From contig CM077831.1 of assembly GCA_039720395.1 (NCBI GenBank), forward strand, positions 32,203,758-32,267,757: a stretch of DNA of 64,000 nt, read 5' to 3'. Each line of letters opens with the position of its first letter. Position 1 is the stretch's first letter. Under the pieces are notes generated by a model. That model was not told the origin of the DNA and did no database searches. It was given only the letters and a program-made list of their open reading frames with translations. The stretch is from Liquidambar formosana (lineage: Eukaryota > Streptophyta > Magnoliopsida > Saxifragales > Altingiaceae). The position numbers and the translations under genes were made by a program. Positions 38,001 through 50,100 of the stretch are shown piece by piece.

Positions 38001-39995
38001 AGTAACAGTGACATCATCATTTGCATCTACCTCCTCAGTCGCGGACTTAAAGCTTTCTGTTTCAGCCCCAGAAATAGACTCTTCTGGATGACCTTCAGCA
38101 CCAACACCTTTGTTGAAATGATATTCAGAAGTTTCCTCTTTCATTTCATCACATTTCTCATCACCTTCACTAATATCCAAGTGTCGTGTTGCAGAAACCA
38201 AATCTTCATCTGTTGCATCATATGAAACCGTTGGATGTGAATCAGTTGATGCATAGTTGATGTCAAGATGGAAGGAATCATTGGATGTGACAGAAGTTTC
38301 TCTTGAACATTGATTATCAGCCAACGTTTCCTGATACGGGGATACATCCATTGGCGAGTATGACACCGGGGACACTGGGTTTTCTTGGGAACTGCTTTCT
38401 TTTGGAACAAAATCATGCCCAAACCACACCTGGACTAAGTCAGGTTTTCTGAACTTTCCCCTTCTTTTCTTTGACCTAGTGTCTTTAACAGCTTCCCTCT
38501 TTGCACTGAATTCCACTTTGTGATTTAAGCCAGAAAGCAGGTTTTCTGTTCTGTTAGGTGTTTTAAAGTCTACATGGGTTGTCCCTCTTCCATCTTGTTT
38601 GCTAGTAAAACTAAACTCATCCTTCTTTTCAGATCTATCCATAGAAGGCACCTCAAAAACCTTCCCACCGAAGTGAATGCCAGTAGATGAGAATGCAGAC
38701 GATGATGCGGTGGTACCATTCAGTTTAAAATCATCATTTGGTCGCTCTATAGGAACCTGACTATCACTTGCATCTTTACCCGGCATTCCTGTCTGAAAAG
38801 TGAATTCCATGGGAATTGATTTACCAACATCATAGAACATCTTATCACCCAAATCTTGAGTTTGCGTCTCTTTCACAAAAATTTGAGGGGAAGAAAAGCC
38901 TGTATCAGTTCGGCCAGAAGAATCTCCCGTCCCACTTCCAATTTTCATGTTCCCCATCTTATTTGACAGCACCGTTTCCGTTCTTTCACCCAAACTATCA
39001 GTGGCAGTACTTCTACTGCTTCCAAAAACAAAGCTGGTCTTTTCACTAGCCATACTATTTACCTCATTCTTGTCAACATTTTGTGCATTCACGGAGTCCT
39101 TTAAATTCAAATTCCTCATCTGATCGGGAAGCATAGATGCTGAGCTTCCAGTAAAATAATCACTGCCCTTCTTACTACTTCCAGATACAAATTTTTTCCT
39201 ATCATCAGCATTAGATATAAGACTACCATCATCAAGCACTGCGGCGTCCTTAACATTCAATTTCATAAACTCCTTTGGAAGTTCCGATTCCACACTTTTC
39301 CCAACTGAACTACCTACATTGTCACCACTTCCAAATCCGAAACGGGTCTTATCATTTGTACTTAAATAAATATTTCCATCTTTACTTTTCTCCCCACGCT
39401 CACTGTTACCTGATCCTCCAATGTTCAACTTCCTCATCCCATCGGGGAGTTCAGATGCCCCGCTTTCTTCAAGAGTAGAACTCACTTTTCTGCCCATTCC
39501 AAATGATCCCTCTGGTTCATTCAAATTCGCACTAACGCCATAACCAGCATCCACAATCCCCTTTTCACTCCCAATTTTCAATTTCCTCATGTCATCAACC
39601 ACTTCTTTATCCAAAATTCCGGCAGAACCCCACTTCACCGAATTCGTGCCCAAATTACTCCCACTCGCTGCAGACGCAAATGCCTCGTTTTTATCACTCG
39701 TCTCCAACCCAGATGAGGCTGCGTTCGAATCCTCCGAAACGGGCCGAAACGGATTGAAACCGGGATTGACCCGAGTTTCCGGGACGGCCGCCGACCTTGG
39801 ATGGTGAGAACCCATTTGTCTCCTCGGCTTCACAAGGCGCGGCAGCCTTGAAAGACCCGAAGCCGGGGCAGTACCCAGCGCCGCCTTTTCCAACCCCGAT
39901 CGCGAAATCGGCGGCGAATTGAAGCTAAAATCGGATTTATTTTCAATTGAACTTGGAAACCCAGAAGCTCCATCGCCGACATTCGAGGAGTTCAT
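26082..39995 (-). CDS. TPR and DnaJ domain protein (TPR15/TPR16 type)
   Basis: Resembles Arabidopsis AT2G41520 (TPR15) and AT5G12430 (TPR16), related to animal DNAJC7, an Hsp70/Hsp90 co-chaperone. Eleven exons: 39995-37560, 37344-37105, 33964-33835, 33630-33478, 33258-33017, 32904-32835, 31040-30834, 30342-30107, 28292-28214, 28133-27999, 26285-26082; about 1376 aa. Exon 1 encodes a long, Ser/Gly-rich, probably disordered region with repeated DxMRKLxIGS-like units. TPRs start near residue 813 ([17 protein letters not shown]) and resume in exon 7. A C-terminal J-domain has [20 protein letters not shown] and HPD (about 1261-1263). Exon 1 carries one extra base near 37660-37720: the frame with [12 protein letters not shown] must shift to reach [12 protein letters not shown]. 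Phase closes once it is skipped. Intron 2 holds a LINE. Confidence 0.9.
26952..27201. mobile_element. MITE in TPR-DnaJ intron 10
   Basis: An inverted repeat about 250 bp long, beginning GGGATTTCTTAACATGTGCCCT and ending AGGGTACATGTTAAGAAATCGC. Pairing extends inward through ATTCATTTAATGACGTAAT and its partner ATTATGTCATTAAATGAAT, so the arms are about 65-70 bp. The AT-rich centre is non-coding. No clear target duplication is visible, so the superfamily is open. Confidence 0.8.
28484..28632. repeat. Short duplication with G runs in TPR-DnaJ intron 8
   Basis: CACAACAAAGCTTGAGG, followed by a G run and AAAAGACACRATCT, occurs twice (from 28484 and from 28590), separated by about 106 bp. Confidence 0.8.
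29176..29198 (+). repeat. Poly-G tract in TPR-DnaJ intron 8
   Basis: A run of 23 G, preceded by CCCCGGGGGG at 29157. It is a C run in the host transcript. Open frames across it are artefacts. Confidence 0.9.
31860..32190 (+). other. Possible solo-LTR-like insertion in TPR-DnaJ intron 6
   Basis: The stretch is unlike the rest of the intron. It has TATTTAGTTATTAAAAG, TAGTTAGTAGGC and CTTTGTATAAGCAAAGCTTGTAG, a texture like the TATA/R region of plant Copia LTRs. I found no matching terminal repeats or target duplication, so this is weak. Confidence 0.25.
34293..36851 (-). mobile_element. 5'-truncated L1-type LINE (ORF2) in TPR-DnaJ intron 2
   Basis: It is in sense orientation with the host gene. 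It encodes the plant LINE reverse transcriptase: [54 protein letters not shown] and the catalytic FADDALFF. The zf-RVT region follows ([20 protein letters not shown]) with [16 protein letters not shown]. One TGA (35616-35618), in frame between KSVA and RIKKLQRDF, splits the reading frame; a C-to-T change in CGA would explain it. The 5' end is cut mid-ORF2 at 36851. The 3' poly-A is the + strand T run at 34293-34317. AATTGTTTTTT is present at both ends (34289 and 36852), a plausible target duplication overlapping the tail. Confidence 0.92.
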
Positions 39996-40061
39996 GGTTT
40001 GTGATTTATCGTTTGAATAAAACCCGGAAATATATCATGAGAAAGGAGATGAAAACTGACC

Positions 40062-40081
40062 GTTAGGGTTAGGGTTAGGGA
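40062..40081 (-). promoter_or_regulatory. Telo-box-like repeat upstream of the TPR-DnaJ gene
   Basis: Three TTAGGG-type units on + (CCCTAACCCTAACCCTAAC on the gene strand) lie about 65 bp upstream of the start codon. Plant telo-boxes (AAACCCTAA) near start sites are common in ribosome-biogenesis and translation genes. Confidence 0.6.
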
Positions 40082-40734
40082 TTCGCAGCGAGTGGCGTTC
40101 CGGGAGCATTTGTAGGGTATGTAGCTGAGGTCCGATGTCTAGCAACGCCGGCGACATATCAGGGTGAGAGTCATCAAATCGGATGGTTGAGAAGGTTGGT
40201 GTTTATGGGGAAGATCGAACGGTGTGGATTTGAGATTAGAGTCTTTGTGAGGATCTTACTTTAGACTTTTGTGTTCTTTGGGTTTAAAGGGACAGATAGA
40301 TTGTTCCCCCCCACCCTACGGTTTTACCGGAAGGAATGGTTCCATTTTTTTTTTTTTTTTTTTTTTTTTTGGTGCATTTGGCTCACTGTTTTAAAATAAA
40401 AAATTATTTTTTTATAAAAAATCATTTTCAAAAAGTCATTTTTTAAAAGACATTTAGAATCAAATTGATAATTGGTGATCCTACATTATGAAAAGATATC
40501 AAAATTTTGTTCGATACATGACTATGGAGCAATGTATTTTCAAAATTCAAACCTTTTGTGCCATTTTTAAGTGACACAAGTTTATTTTATAAATGAGTTT
40601 AGCGATTAAAAAAGTTTTGGAAAAATGCTCTTGATTCATAATTTTTTTCTCTGATCTATATAATATATCTATAACGGAAGAAATGCCTTCCTTTGATGCC
40701 ACGTGTTAGTTTGTGAAAAATTAGGAAAAAAGGT

Positions 40735-40890
40735 AAAATTACCTTTTAGTGGCCATTTTTCAATCTAATACCAAAAAAATGATAATATCTATCAACTTGC
40801 TATAAATTAACTGTATACTTATGTCAAAATAACTATCACTTTTCTTTTTTTTCGTATTAAGTTGGAAAAGAATCACTAAAAAGTAATTTT
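40735..40890. repeat. Inverted-repeat unit 1 inside the Helitron
   Basis: It begins AAAATTACCTTTTAGTGGCC and ends with the near reverse complement (GTATTAAGTTGGAAAAGAATCACTAAAAAGTAATTTT). The arms are about 38 bp. Confidence 0.8.
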
Positions 40891-40912
40891 CCCAAAAAGA
40901 TAGGACTTTGGA

Positions 40913-41066
40913 GAAATTACTTTTTAGTGATCAATTTCCAACTTGATGCCAAAGAAAGAATATTCTCTACCAACTTGCTACAATTTGACTATATACATAC
41001 TTCAAAAGGACTACTAATGTTTTATGTTTGGTATTAAGTTGAGAAGTGATTACCAAAAGGTAAATT
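40913..41066. repeat. Inverted-repeat unit 2 inside the Helitron
   Basis: It begins GAAATTACTTTTTAGTGATC and ends GGTATTAAGTTGAGAAGTGATTACCAAAAGGTAAATT. It shares its arms and central words (ACCAACTTGCTA) with unit 1, so the two units are tandem copies about 178 bp apart. Confidence 0.8.
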
Positions 41067-42160
41067 GTCTAACTTTTCTTCTTCTTTTTTTTTTTTCGGT
41101 TTTCATTGCTCTTTTTCATGGAGTATAAGTAGGTCGGCGCTTGGTATACACTGCATATCCTTTTGTGTTTTATGTGGGAAAATCGGAAAACCTATATTAT
41201 ACAATATTCAATCCAAACTTAGTAGACTATATCATATTTCTTCGTTTTCTTTATGTCTATTTATCTCTTTTCCCAAAAATTAAATATATAAAATTATAAA
41301 TATTTATAATTAGAAAGGAAGACACATAAAGGCAATGATGATTAAAAAAGAAAACACGACAAACAAGAATATGTATTAACATATCAAATTGCTTAAAAAA
41401 CTATAAAAATGCTTTAAAAATGTGTAAATACACTTTTACCAAACGAGGGGTATCTCAAACCGTTAAGCCCAAACTAATCCCCATGATGCACAAACCATAT
41501 TCAAGTCCATACATTCGATAGTAAATGAGCGAGACACGAATTCAAAATCTATAATTCTTCAGTTGTAGTTTTTAACCATCGGAGCTATCATCATGGATGT
41601 GTATTGTATATATATATATAATTTATGTTATTCACAATATTTATTTTTACAAACCTCACCCGTGCAATGCACGGGTTATAAACTAGTTTTGTTTTCTAAT
41701 AATGCAACTATTGACATCATCATGTATATAAAAAATACAAATGAAATTATGTGTTGACGAGGGAAGAAATTAGGGAAAAATCAAATTGAGGATACTTATG
41801 CAATTCTCTTTTTAATTTTTTCTTTTTGAATACTTGATGTGATGGCTTTTACATCATTAGGGAATAATATTATGAAGAAAAAGAAAAGAAAAGAAGATAT
41901 ATATATGACTAGCACTACTATATTTTTTATCTTTTGTGGAAACTTTGGGATTTAATTGGAGAAGTGACCCATTATATATGCATGTATTTGCTACTGTAAA
42001 ACACTAGCTGATAAAATCTCAAAGGTTAAGAAGTTTTGGTATAGTGATAACTGATAAGTTGAGCCTTGATAAGTGCCTTGGGAAGTGCAAGTCGAGTGCT
42101 TGAAATCTTATTAAAGCACTGATCTGCTTTAGGGTTACCTCCCAAGCCTTGAAGGGTTTA

Positions 42161-43183
42161 GGCCCTGTCTGGCTAAACTTTTAGATTGTCCAAAATCACT
42201 TTTGGTCCTATTTGGTAGTCTAAATTATAATTACTTCTAAAAGCTAAAAAAGTGATTCTATAATAAGCAGGCTGCCCTTAGCTTTTAATTAGAAATTGGT
42301 GTCAGCTTTTGCGAAGGATTTTAATAACTTTTCATATTTCCAAAACTACCATTAATGCTTGAGTGGAAATAATTTTATTCACCCATATTTTTTAACAAAA
42401 TAATAATAGCCCTACCTTAGACCCAAGTCCTCTCCTCTCCTACGATTGCGCTATTTTCTCTTGCCGGCATCAATATATTTGGAACTTCAACCAACTTGGA
42501 CCCGTAGGATCCTAATTTAAACTTCAATTTATTTTTCTCTCTTCATACATTCATTGATTTATACTTGTTGGAATTTTTTTCAATAATTGATTCCATAAAA
42601 TTTGGATTTGTAATAATTTAAAAAAAAATATATATCAATTCATGCTCTCTTTTTTTTCTTTGTTTTAAGCAAGGAAAAAATAAAATAAAATAAAAATGTA
42701 AACAAAATCCCTAGTGATACACCTTTGTGAGGTTGGTCGAGAGGTTAAGTATTGTGTGTGCTTTCTAAAGGTTATTGTTTTGATGCCTCACCGCTGTTGT
42801 TGTTTGTGTAGTTATGGGACATCTCATCTAGGCTGTTAGGGAAATAGTCTGAGCTCAAATTTTGATTAGAGTACGGCCTAGGATACCCTCAATCATTAAT
42901 ATATATATATAAAAAAAAAAAAAAAAAAACTAGTAATACCAAATGGAGCCTAAAATATTTATTAAAAAAAAAACATTTATTATAAGGGACAGTTCAGTCA
43001 ATTTAGGGTTATAACAACTACAGTAAATGTTCTTCCCAAACAGACAAAAAAATACTTTCAGTTCTAACAGCACTTTTGAATACAGTTTCCAAACAGAGAC
43101 TGATTCTCTTCAGTTACTTGTAACTTTTGATTGTCTTATACTTTTTCCTAAAAATAAAAGTTACAGTTTTCCCAAACAAGGCC
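42161..43183. mobile_element. PIF/Harbinger-like non-autonomous element
   Basis: It begins GGCCCTGTCTGGCTAAAC and ends with the inverted form CCCAAACAAGGCC. A 3-bp TTA flanks both ends (42158-42160 and 43184-43186). GGCC-TGTTTGG ends with a TTA/TAA duplication fit Tourist-type PIF/Harbinger elements. It has no transposase and contains a nested SINE. Confidence 0.65.
42721..42929 (+). mobile_element. tRNA-derived SINE with target duplication
   Basis: The 5' part has a pol III A-box-like GGTTGGTCGAGAGG and a B-box-like GTTTTGATGCC. The body is about 190 bp and ends in an A tract (42911-42929). The flanks CTAGTGATAC (42711-42720) and CTAGTAATAC (42930-42939) differ at one base, an aged target duplication. 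It sits inside the PIF/Harbinger-like element. Confidence 0.85.
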
Positions 43184-43659
43184 TTAGTAATTGATGGGAA
43201 TGCCTTTGTTAAAATAAAAATAAACAATCAGCATTTGAAGAACATCCAAAATTGTTGAATATGTTAACATCCAAAGGTATGTGAGGGTGAAGCTTCATTA
43301 TTCAAGTATGTGCAATCCTTCCACTTCACATATATCAGGCAATTATTAAACCCCTCAACCATAGGATGATTGCTATTATCTCACCCAAAAAAAAAAAAAA
43401 AAAGGAAAAAAAAAAAAAGAAAAATAATTCTTTAGAGAATCAACACTTTCGATAGGAATGATGCCTACTATTACTTAACACAAAATCTAAAGAACCCACA
43501 TATATTTTTTTGACTAATTAATGATCAAGACATATTTAAAACAATGTCTTACTTTTACCTTCATTTTTTAATGTTGTGTTATTATTTCACCAAAAAAAAT
43601 TAAAACTAATTTTTTTTTCATTTTGTTGCTCACTTGCTCGGCTGATGGCAGCACACGGC

Positions 43660-44145
43660 CATACAGTGTAATTCTCAAACCCAGCCCAGTGCCCCAGTGG
43701 GGCGGGTTTTCGATTAACCAGACCCGTTAACATATATACTTCCAAGTGCTGGGCATTCGGGGGAAAAGGAAAAGAAAAAAAGGCCTTGCAGAGAGTTGCA
43801 GAGTCTTACACAGGGCGGCGGTGGCGCACCGTCTTAGACGATCCTGAGGGACGCCATCGATCATACCATCTCCGCCGAGCTCCGGCAGCTTCCTCCATCA
43901 AGCCCTATTCAGGTATATCAATATGTGTCTTCAGTACATTCAAACAGTGGATTTAGAAGCTGGAAGCACTTCAAAGTTCACACCCGTTTCAAAACTTAAC
44001 ATAAGAATTGGAATTCCAATCCCATGCCATCTCTATTGGCTGCTTCAGACTCCCACAGAATGTGACCAAAACGCACCCTCTATTCACTGCTAATTCTTTT
44101 TTTTCTTGTTGGGGAATACTCTGTTGCACTAGGGTTTAGCTCACA
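43660..44145 (+). promoter_or_regulatory. BMS1 promoter and 5' leader with leader intron
   Basis: CAGCCCAG words (site II-like TGGGCY on the other strand) near 43680 and TATATACTTCC near 43735 suggest the core promoter. A probable leader intron runs from AG-GTATAT (43913) to GTTTAG (44139), ending 6 bp before the ATG. A telo-box (TAGGGTTT on +, AAACCCTA on -) lies across the acceptor at 44130-44137. Telo-box plus site II is the usual pairing in plant ribosome-biogenesis promoters. Confidence 0.55.
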
Positions 44146-47100
44146 ATGGCTATAGTCAGTGGTGACCAAGACCAGTCACACAAGTCTCATAGGTCTCGCC
44201 AATCGGGACCCTCCGCGAAGAAGAAGCCAAAGGGTGATAAGAAGAAGCGTGACCTTTCTGATGAGAAGAAGCACAACCCTAAGGTGTTTTGTTCATGCTT
44301 TTTATATATACTTTCTGGTTTATTTCTCATGAACGTGGTAGTAATCGATTTTAGCACGTATGACCAATGATATGTTCAATTTGGTTTTTAATGACAAATA
44401 TTTATGGTGTAGGCATTTGCTTTTAGTTCGTCGGTGAAAGCCAAGCGTTTACAATCACGTGCTTCGGAGAAGGAGCAGCGCAGGCTTCATGTCCCTACGA
44501 TTGATCGTTCGACTGGAGAACCGGCTCCATATGTTGTTGTAGTGCATGGTCCTCCCAAGGTAATCATTATTTGTATTGTTAGTAGCTCATGAGTAGCCAA
44601 TTGGGGTTCTTTGTTAATGAAGACTTCCTGTTAAAATTGAGTGGCTGTTTTAAGTTTGGCATAGCATTTGAAGCAACAAATTTTCATCTAAAACGAGCCC
44701 CTTTAGGAAAATTGGGCTATGGCGTTGAATGATGGTGGAAGGTCAATTTTAGGACCTCTTGAAAAGTCACCGTATCAATTTTTTTACCATCATTTGTGAC
44801 AAAAGATGCCATCTTTGTAACGGCCCCATTCATGATGATGAATTTGAATGTAATATTATTATATGAAACACAAAGGGACAATTCAATTTCTGGGGGATGT
44901 TCGAACACGCCCTAATGTTATTGGAAATTTCAAAATGTGAAATATTGGTATTGGCTGATTTGTTTGCAGGTTGGGAAGTCCCTTTTAATAAAGTCTCTTG
45001 TAAAGCATTACACCAAGCATAATTTACCTGAGGTTCGGGGTCCAATTACTATAGTATCAGGTTTACATTTAAAATTTACTCTCAAGTTATTTAAATTTTA
45101 CGTTCTCTTTATCAATTAATTTTATGTGGTATTGGGTTAAAATCACCTGTTTTAAGCTTTTTGTTTGGAGCATATTGTACTGATAAGGGATTGATTGGTT
45201 ATGTTAGGTAAGAAAAGGAGGGTACAATTTGTGGAGTGCCCAAATGATATCAATGGCATGATTGATGCAGCAAAGTTTGCTGATTTAGCATTGCTTCTTA
45301 TAGATGGAAGTTATGGTTTTGAGATGGTGAGATTTTCTTATTATTAACTTTTGCTTCTTCCTTGCTGGTACTTCATCTGTTGAAACTTTGGAAAGAATAG
45401 TGTAGTGATCTTAATTACTAACAGTCTTGGGCATAAAGAAATAATTTAGATGCTAGTCTGACCCTTCAAAGACATCACACGTTGCTTTGATGGAGATATT
45501 GTACCATCACATTTACTAACTTATTGCACTTTTATTTATTAAATCGCAAGAATTCAAGGTTTACAGTTTTGATGAACTTTTTTATGTTATTGGATGCCTG
45601 TGCATCAACTATCATTCAATTAGGTTGTCCTGTTCATGCAACTATTTGATTTTAGCAATCCCATGTGAACTCCTTATTCTGCTTGCTGATATTTGCCATT
45701 TGATTTGCCCCGTTTGTGTTGATTGCAATAACTTTGTTACATATATATGCTTAACAGTGTGTTTTTTTTTTTTGGTTGGTTTTGTAGGAAACATTTGAAT
45801 TTCTTAATATTTTGCAAGTTCATGGATTTCCTAAGGTTATGGGAGTTCTTACACACCTTGATAAATTCAAGGATGTAAAGAAACTGAAAAAAACAAAGCA
45901 GCGTCTCAAGCATCGCTTCTGGACTGAAATTTATGATGGAGCTAAATTATTCTATTTATCTGGTCTTATTCATGGGAAGTAAGTACCTCAGTGCTCTCTA
46001 TTATGGACCAAAATATTTTCATGGGATGTTCACTAGATAGAGTTCTTTTATTCGAATTAACAGGTACCCTAAACGTGAAGTCCACAATCTTGCACGGTTC
46101 ATATCTGTCATGAAGTTTCATCCCTTATCTTGGCGAGCTTCTCATCCTTATGTTTTAATCGATCGTTTTGAAGATGTCACTCCTCCAGAAAGAGTGCATA
46201 TGAATAATAAATGTGATAGAAATGTCACACTTTATGGTTTTTTGCGAGGCTGTAATTTGAAGAAAGGAACAAAGGTATGTATTGGTGTATTGCTAACTTG
46301 TTCATCTTATTATTTCTTTTGAATACTACATTAATAAGAATTGAAAATTTTATGGAGATAAGGAATAGGGTAATTTAGGAAGTTTTATGGAGACAAGGAG
46401 TAAGGTTCTTCATCCTGAATTTGAGTGCAGTTTAATGCTCTACCGGAGTTAAATTTGCTGGTCTTGAAATTTCATATCATTGGGGATATATACACATATA
46501 GCCTAGAAGGCTAGAATTGAGTCACATTTAAAATAAACACACACCCACATTCGCATTCAAATTTTGCAGAATGTGCAATGGTATCATTTTTTGCCCCTCA
46601 AAATTTTCATATTTTTTTTTGGCTTTGAATTTGTTTTATAATCTTGACTGGAAATAGCTGTAAAATATTTTGGCCCATTGGGTGATAGATAATAAGAGGA
46701 TTCATCTGTTTGGTTAATGAATGTGGTTTCTAAAAGGGCAGGAGTATCCTTCTTTAGCTATTCTGTTCCATGTAAGAATGCCTTACAGAGATATTGATGT
46801 AGGACAGCACTATATGCAAGATTAATATGTTTACAATTAAGTTTATGGTGGGCCATGGTTAGGGACGGCTTGTAGGTTCAGGGTTTTAACAGATGGAAGA
46901 AAGTTTATTGGGAAAAAGGGTTAAAATTGTCTTGGATTGGAGTCTATCAATTGCTGGAGTTCCAGATATTATGTGCTTGTATTTTCTAGGCAACAGCTAT
47001 TTAGACTTTTGGATGTTAGGGTAAAGGCTTATGGGGTAGAAATAGGGTTAGGATTATGTAAGTAGGGTTTTAGGTTGGAGTAATAGAGAAAAATAAGGGT

Positions 47101-50100
47101 TGATTGTGGATTATTTTGAGAACAAAGCATTGAAGAAAATTAAAGAGTGGGGAAGCAAGAAGAAGAGGAGGAGGTAGAAGTAGACAAGAATCTAGGCAAG
47201 CATTCCTTCAATAATCAAACTAAAATACTCAAATTTACATTAATCAAATTCTAATTTGGTTGGTTCAACGGACTATATTAATAGACTCTAGAAAACTTTT
47301 AAGCAAGCAAAACCTTCTAAGAACAAGACTAATCAATCTAGAAACCAAATAGTGCACAACCCTGGTATTTCAAGTTGTGTTACACCCGATTGTAGTGACA
47401 TTGTGGCCGTGGCTTACAACACTTATTGTTGTAATGTTTATGTGACCCCTTGGGAAACTTGAACAGCCCCACTTCCCCGAAAAAAAGAAGAAGGAAATAC
47501 ACAGAAAACCCAGAAGGAAAAAAAAAAAAACAACAGTTGTAGTCAACTAGTCATTAACCTGCATTACTTATGTTTGGAGTTTGACCCAATTATGAATTAT
47601 TAATTAAGCTAATGAACAAGCTTGGTTTAGTTTATGAGCAAAAACTCAATCTCATACAAAATAACAAAACAAGCTTGATTGTTGATCTCAGATGGAAGTT
47701 GATCTCAGTTCAATCAAGCTGCATCTGACTATCCATTGTGTGGTTTTGTTTTGGCTCTTACTAGGCAAGAAATATGGAATAATCCAAAAAACTGTATTTC
47801 TGATTTGCACTCTGTTTATTTCTTCCTTTATAGCATGTTATGCTGTCTTTGACTCTATGAGTTCTTCTTTGGTTTGTGAGAGGATGTAAGATTTTCATGA
47901 AGAAATAGAACAAGATGCAATGTAAAATTTTCCTTCTTTTTCTTTATATGAATAATTATCTTTCCTTTTCCTTTTCCTTCAAGCACAAAGAAAATCATTT
48001 TCAGCCTTAGATTTATTTTAAACTTGGATTGCAACAAACAGTTGCAAAAGAATAATATCCACATTTTAAAAAAAAAATTATGAATTAGTTTGTAGGAGTT
48101 CAAATTAGCACATTGCATCAAACATTATTTAACACACACACATGCACACATATATGATATATTCTGCTTTCCAATTTTTTTTTTTTTTTTTTGGGGTATG
48201 TTTTCTGTAGAATAAAAAAAAAAAAAAAAACCTTGTTATGCTACTCTATCATGCATTGAGGCTTACTCCTTGCCTCATGGTAAATCAAAAAGCTTTTTAT
48301 CCACCTTTCACCTTTTAAGACTGGTGACTATATGCTGTCATTTTGCATTTGTTCCGTAAGTTACACATTTCTCATATAATTTACAATGTGTGAGTCAGGT
48401 GCATATTGCTGGTGTGGGTGATTACAGTTTAGCTGGCGTTACTGGCTTGGCTGATCCTTGCCCTTTGCCATCGGCTGCCAAGAAGAAGGGACTGCGTGAC
48501 AAGGAGAAACTATTTTATGCTCCAATGTCAGGACTCGGGGATCTCCTTTATGACAAGGATGCTGTCTACATAAACATAAATGATCACTTCGTACAGTTTT
48601 CTAAAGTTGATGATGAAAGTGGGGAAGTGACACGCAAAGGTTTTAAAATTATTCTATGTTTTTATATAAATTTTGGTGTATGAATGATATCTTTAATTGA
48701 TTTAAATGTTACTTTTTATTCCATCCTTTTCAGAATGGTATTTCCTATTTATTGAAGTGGAAACATCTCTCTCTCTCTCTCTCTCTATAAATTTTTATTT
48801 TATCATATATCATATATCCTGCCTTATTTCTTTATTCTTATATTTCGATAATACTGTCATGTTGAATTAACACATAGGCCATGGGCATATATTAAATTAC
48901 TTTCTTGTTGTTGTAACTGCGACTATTTTGTTTGTGCTAGAATTTTAATTTTACTTTGTTAACAGGAAAGGAACGTGACGTGGGTGAGGTTTTGGTAAAA
49001 TCGCTTCAGAACACAAAATATTCCATTGATGAGAAGTTAGAAAAAAGCTTCATTACCCTTTTCAGCAGGAAACATAATATCTTATCCGAAAGTCAGAGTG
49101 ATGCAAATGGTACTCCGGAAGCTGGTGAGTTGATTTCCGGAATAGAGCCTCCAGATCAATATCAGGCTGGGGAAGAATTTAAAGCTGATGGGTCTGATGA
49201 AAGTGATGCTGAGGATCTGGATGGTTCAGAATCTTCAGAGCAAGATTATGCTGTTAAAAATGATGCAACCATAAATAATGATCTTAGTGGTTCTGATGAA
49301 GAAAATGGTGATGCTTTGGAGCAGCAGCCTCCTTTACAAAATAACTTAGAGGAACATATTGAGTTCCATGATGGAAGAATGAGGAGAAAAGCTGTCTTTG
49401 GAAATGACATTGATCATAATGATACAGAGGTAATCAATGCTAATGGACAAGTTTGTCGAGAAGTGTCCTCCTCAATCTCTCTTTCCCCCCCCCCTCTCTC
49501 TCTCTCTCTCTCAAAGGGGGTGAATCAATGACAAGCATCATAATAATAATAATAATTATCATTATTTTTAAACTGCATGTGGATTTACATCAATCCTCTC
49601 ATACACCCTTGGCGTTCCAGGTGACATAATGCTAAAGAAAATAATGCCATTATACCTTTACTGTTAGATGAAATCACTATGCTCTAACATAATGCTAGAG
49701 TTTATATTGAACTTTGCCAACTCATGAGTGTAATGTTTCCTTATTTTTTCCCCACTATATCTGGGTTTTTGCTTGGCCATGATGTGATATTGTCCCCATC
49801 CCGCTTCCCCTATCTTTACAGGTGAATATTTAATTAAGAAAAGAGCAGTGATGAAGCATCCCCAAAACCCACACTAACAAATGACAAGAAAAATTTTAAC
49901 TATAAAACACAAGCATGCCCAAATTCACCCAAAAGTAAAGGACTCTCCTGGTCATTGTACAATATCCAATTTTCTAAACCCCTTATAGATCTAATATACA
50001 AATGCAGTGAATTAGGCGGAATTAAACTTTTTCAATTTAATACACTGTAAAATGCTGCTTGCCGTATATGGTTGGTAAAGTGTGGATTTGAAGAAATTAT

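Larger units (their letters stand above)
40656..41686 (+). mobile_element. Non-autonomous Helitron
   Basis: The 3' end shows the Helitron signature: GC-rich hairpin CCCGTGC-AAT-GCACGGG (about 41659-41675), a short AT spacer, then CTAG (41683-41686) followed by T. The proposed 5' end is TCTATATAATATATCTATAAC at 40656, preceded by A. This fits insertion between A and T without target duplication. The 5' end is less certain than the 3' end. No Rep/helicase is encoded. Two related inverted-repeat segments lie inside. Confidence 0.75.
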
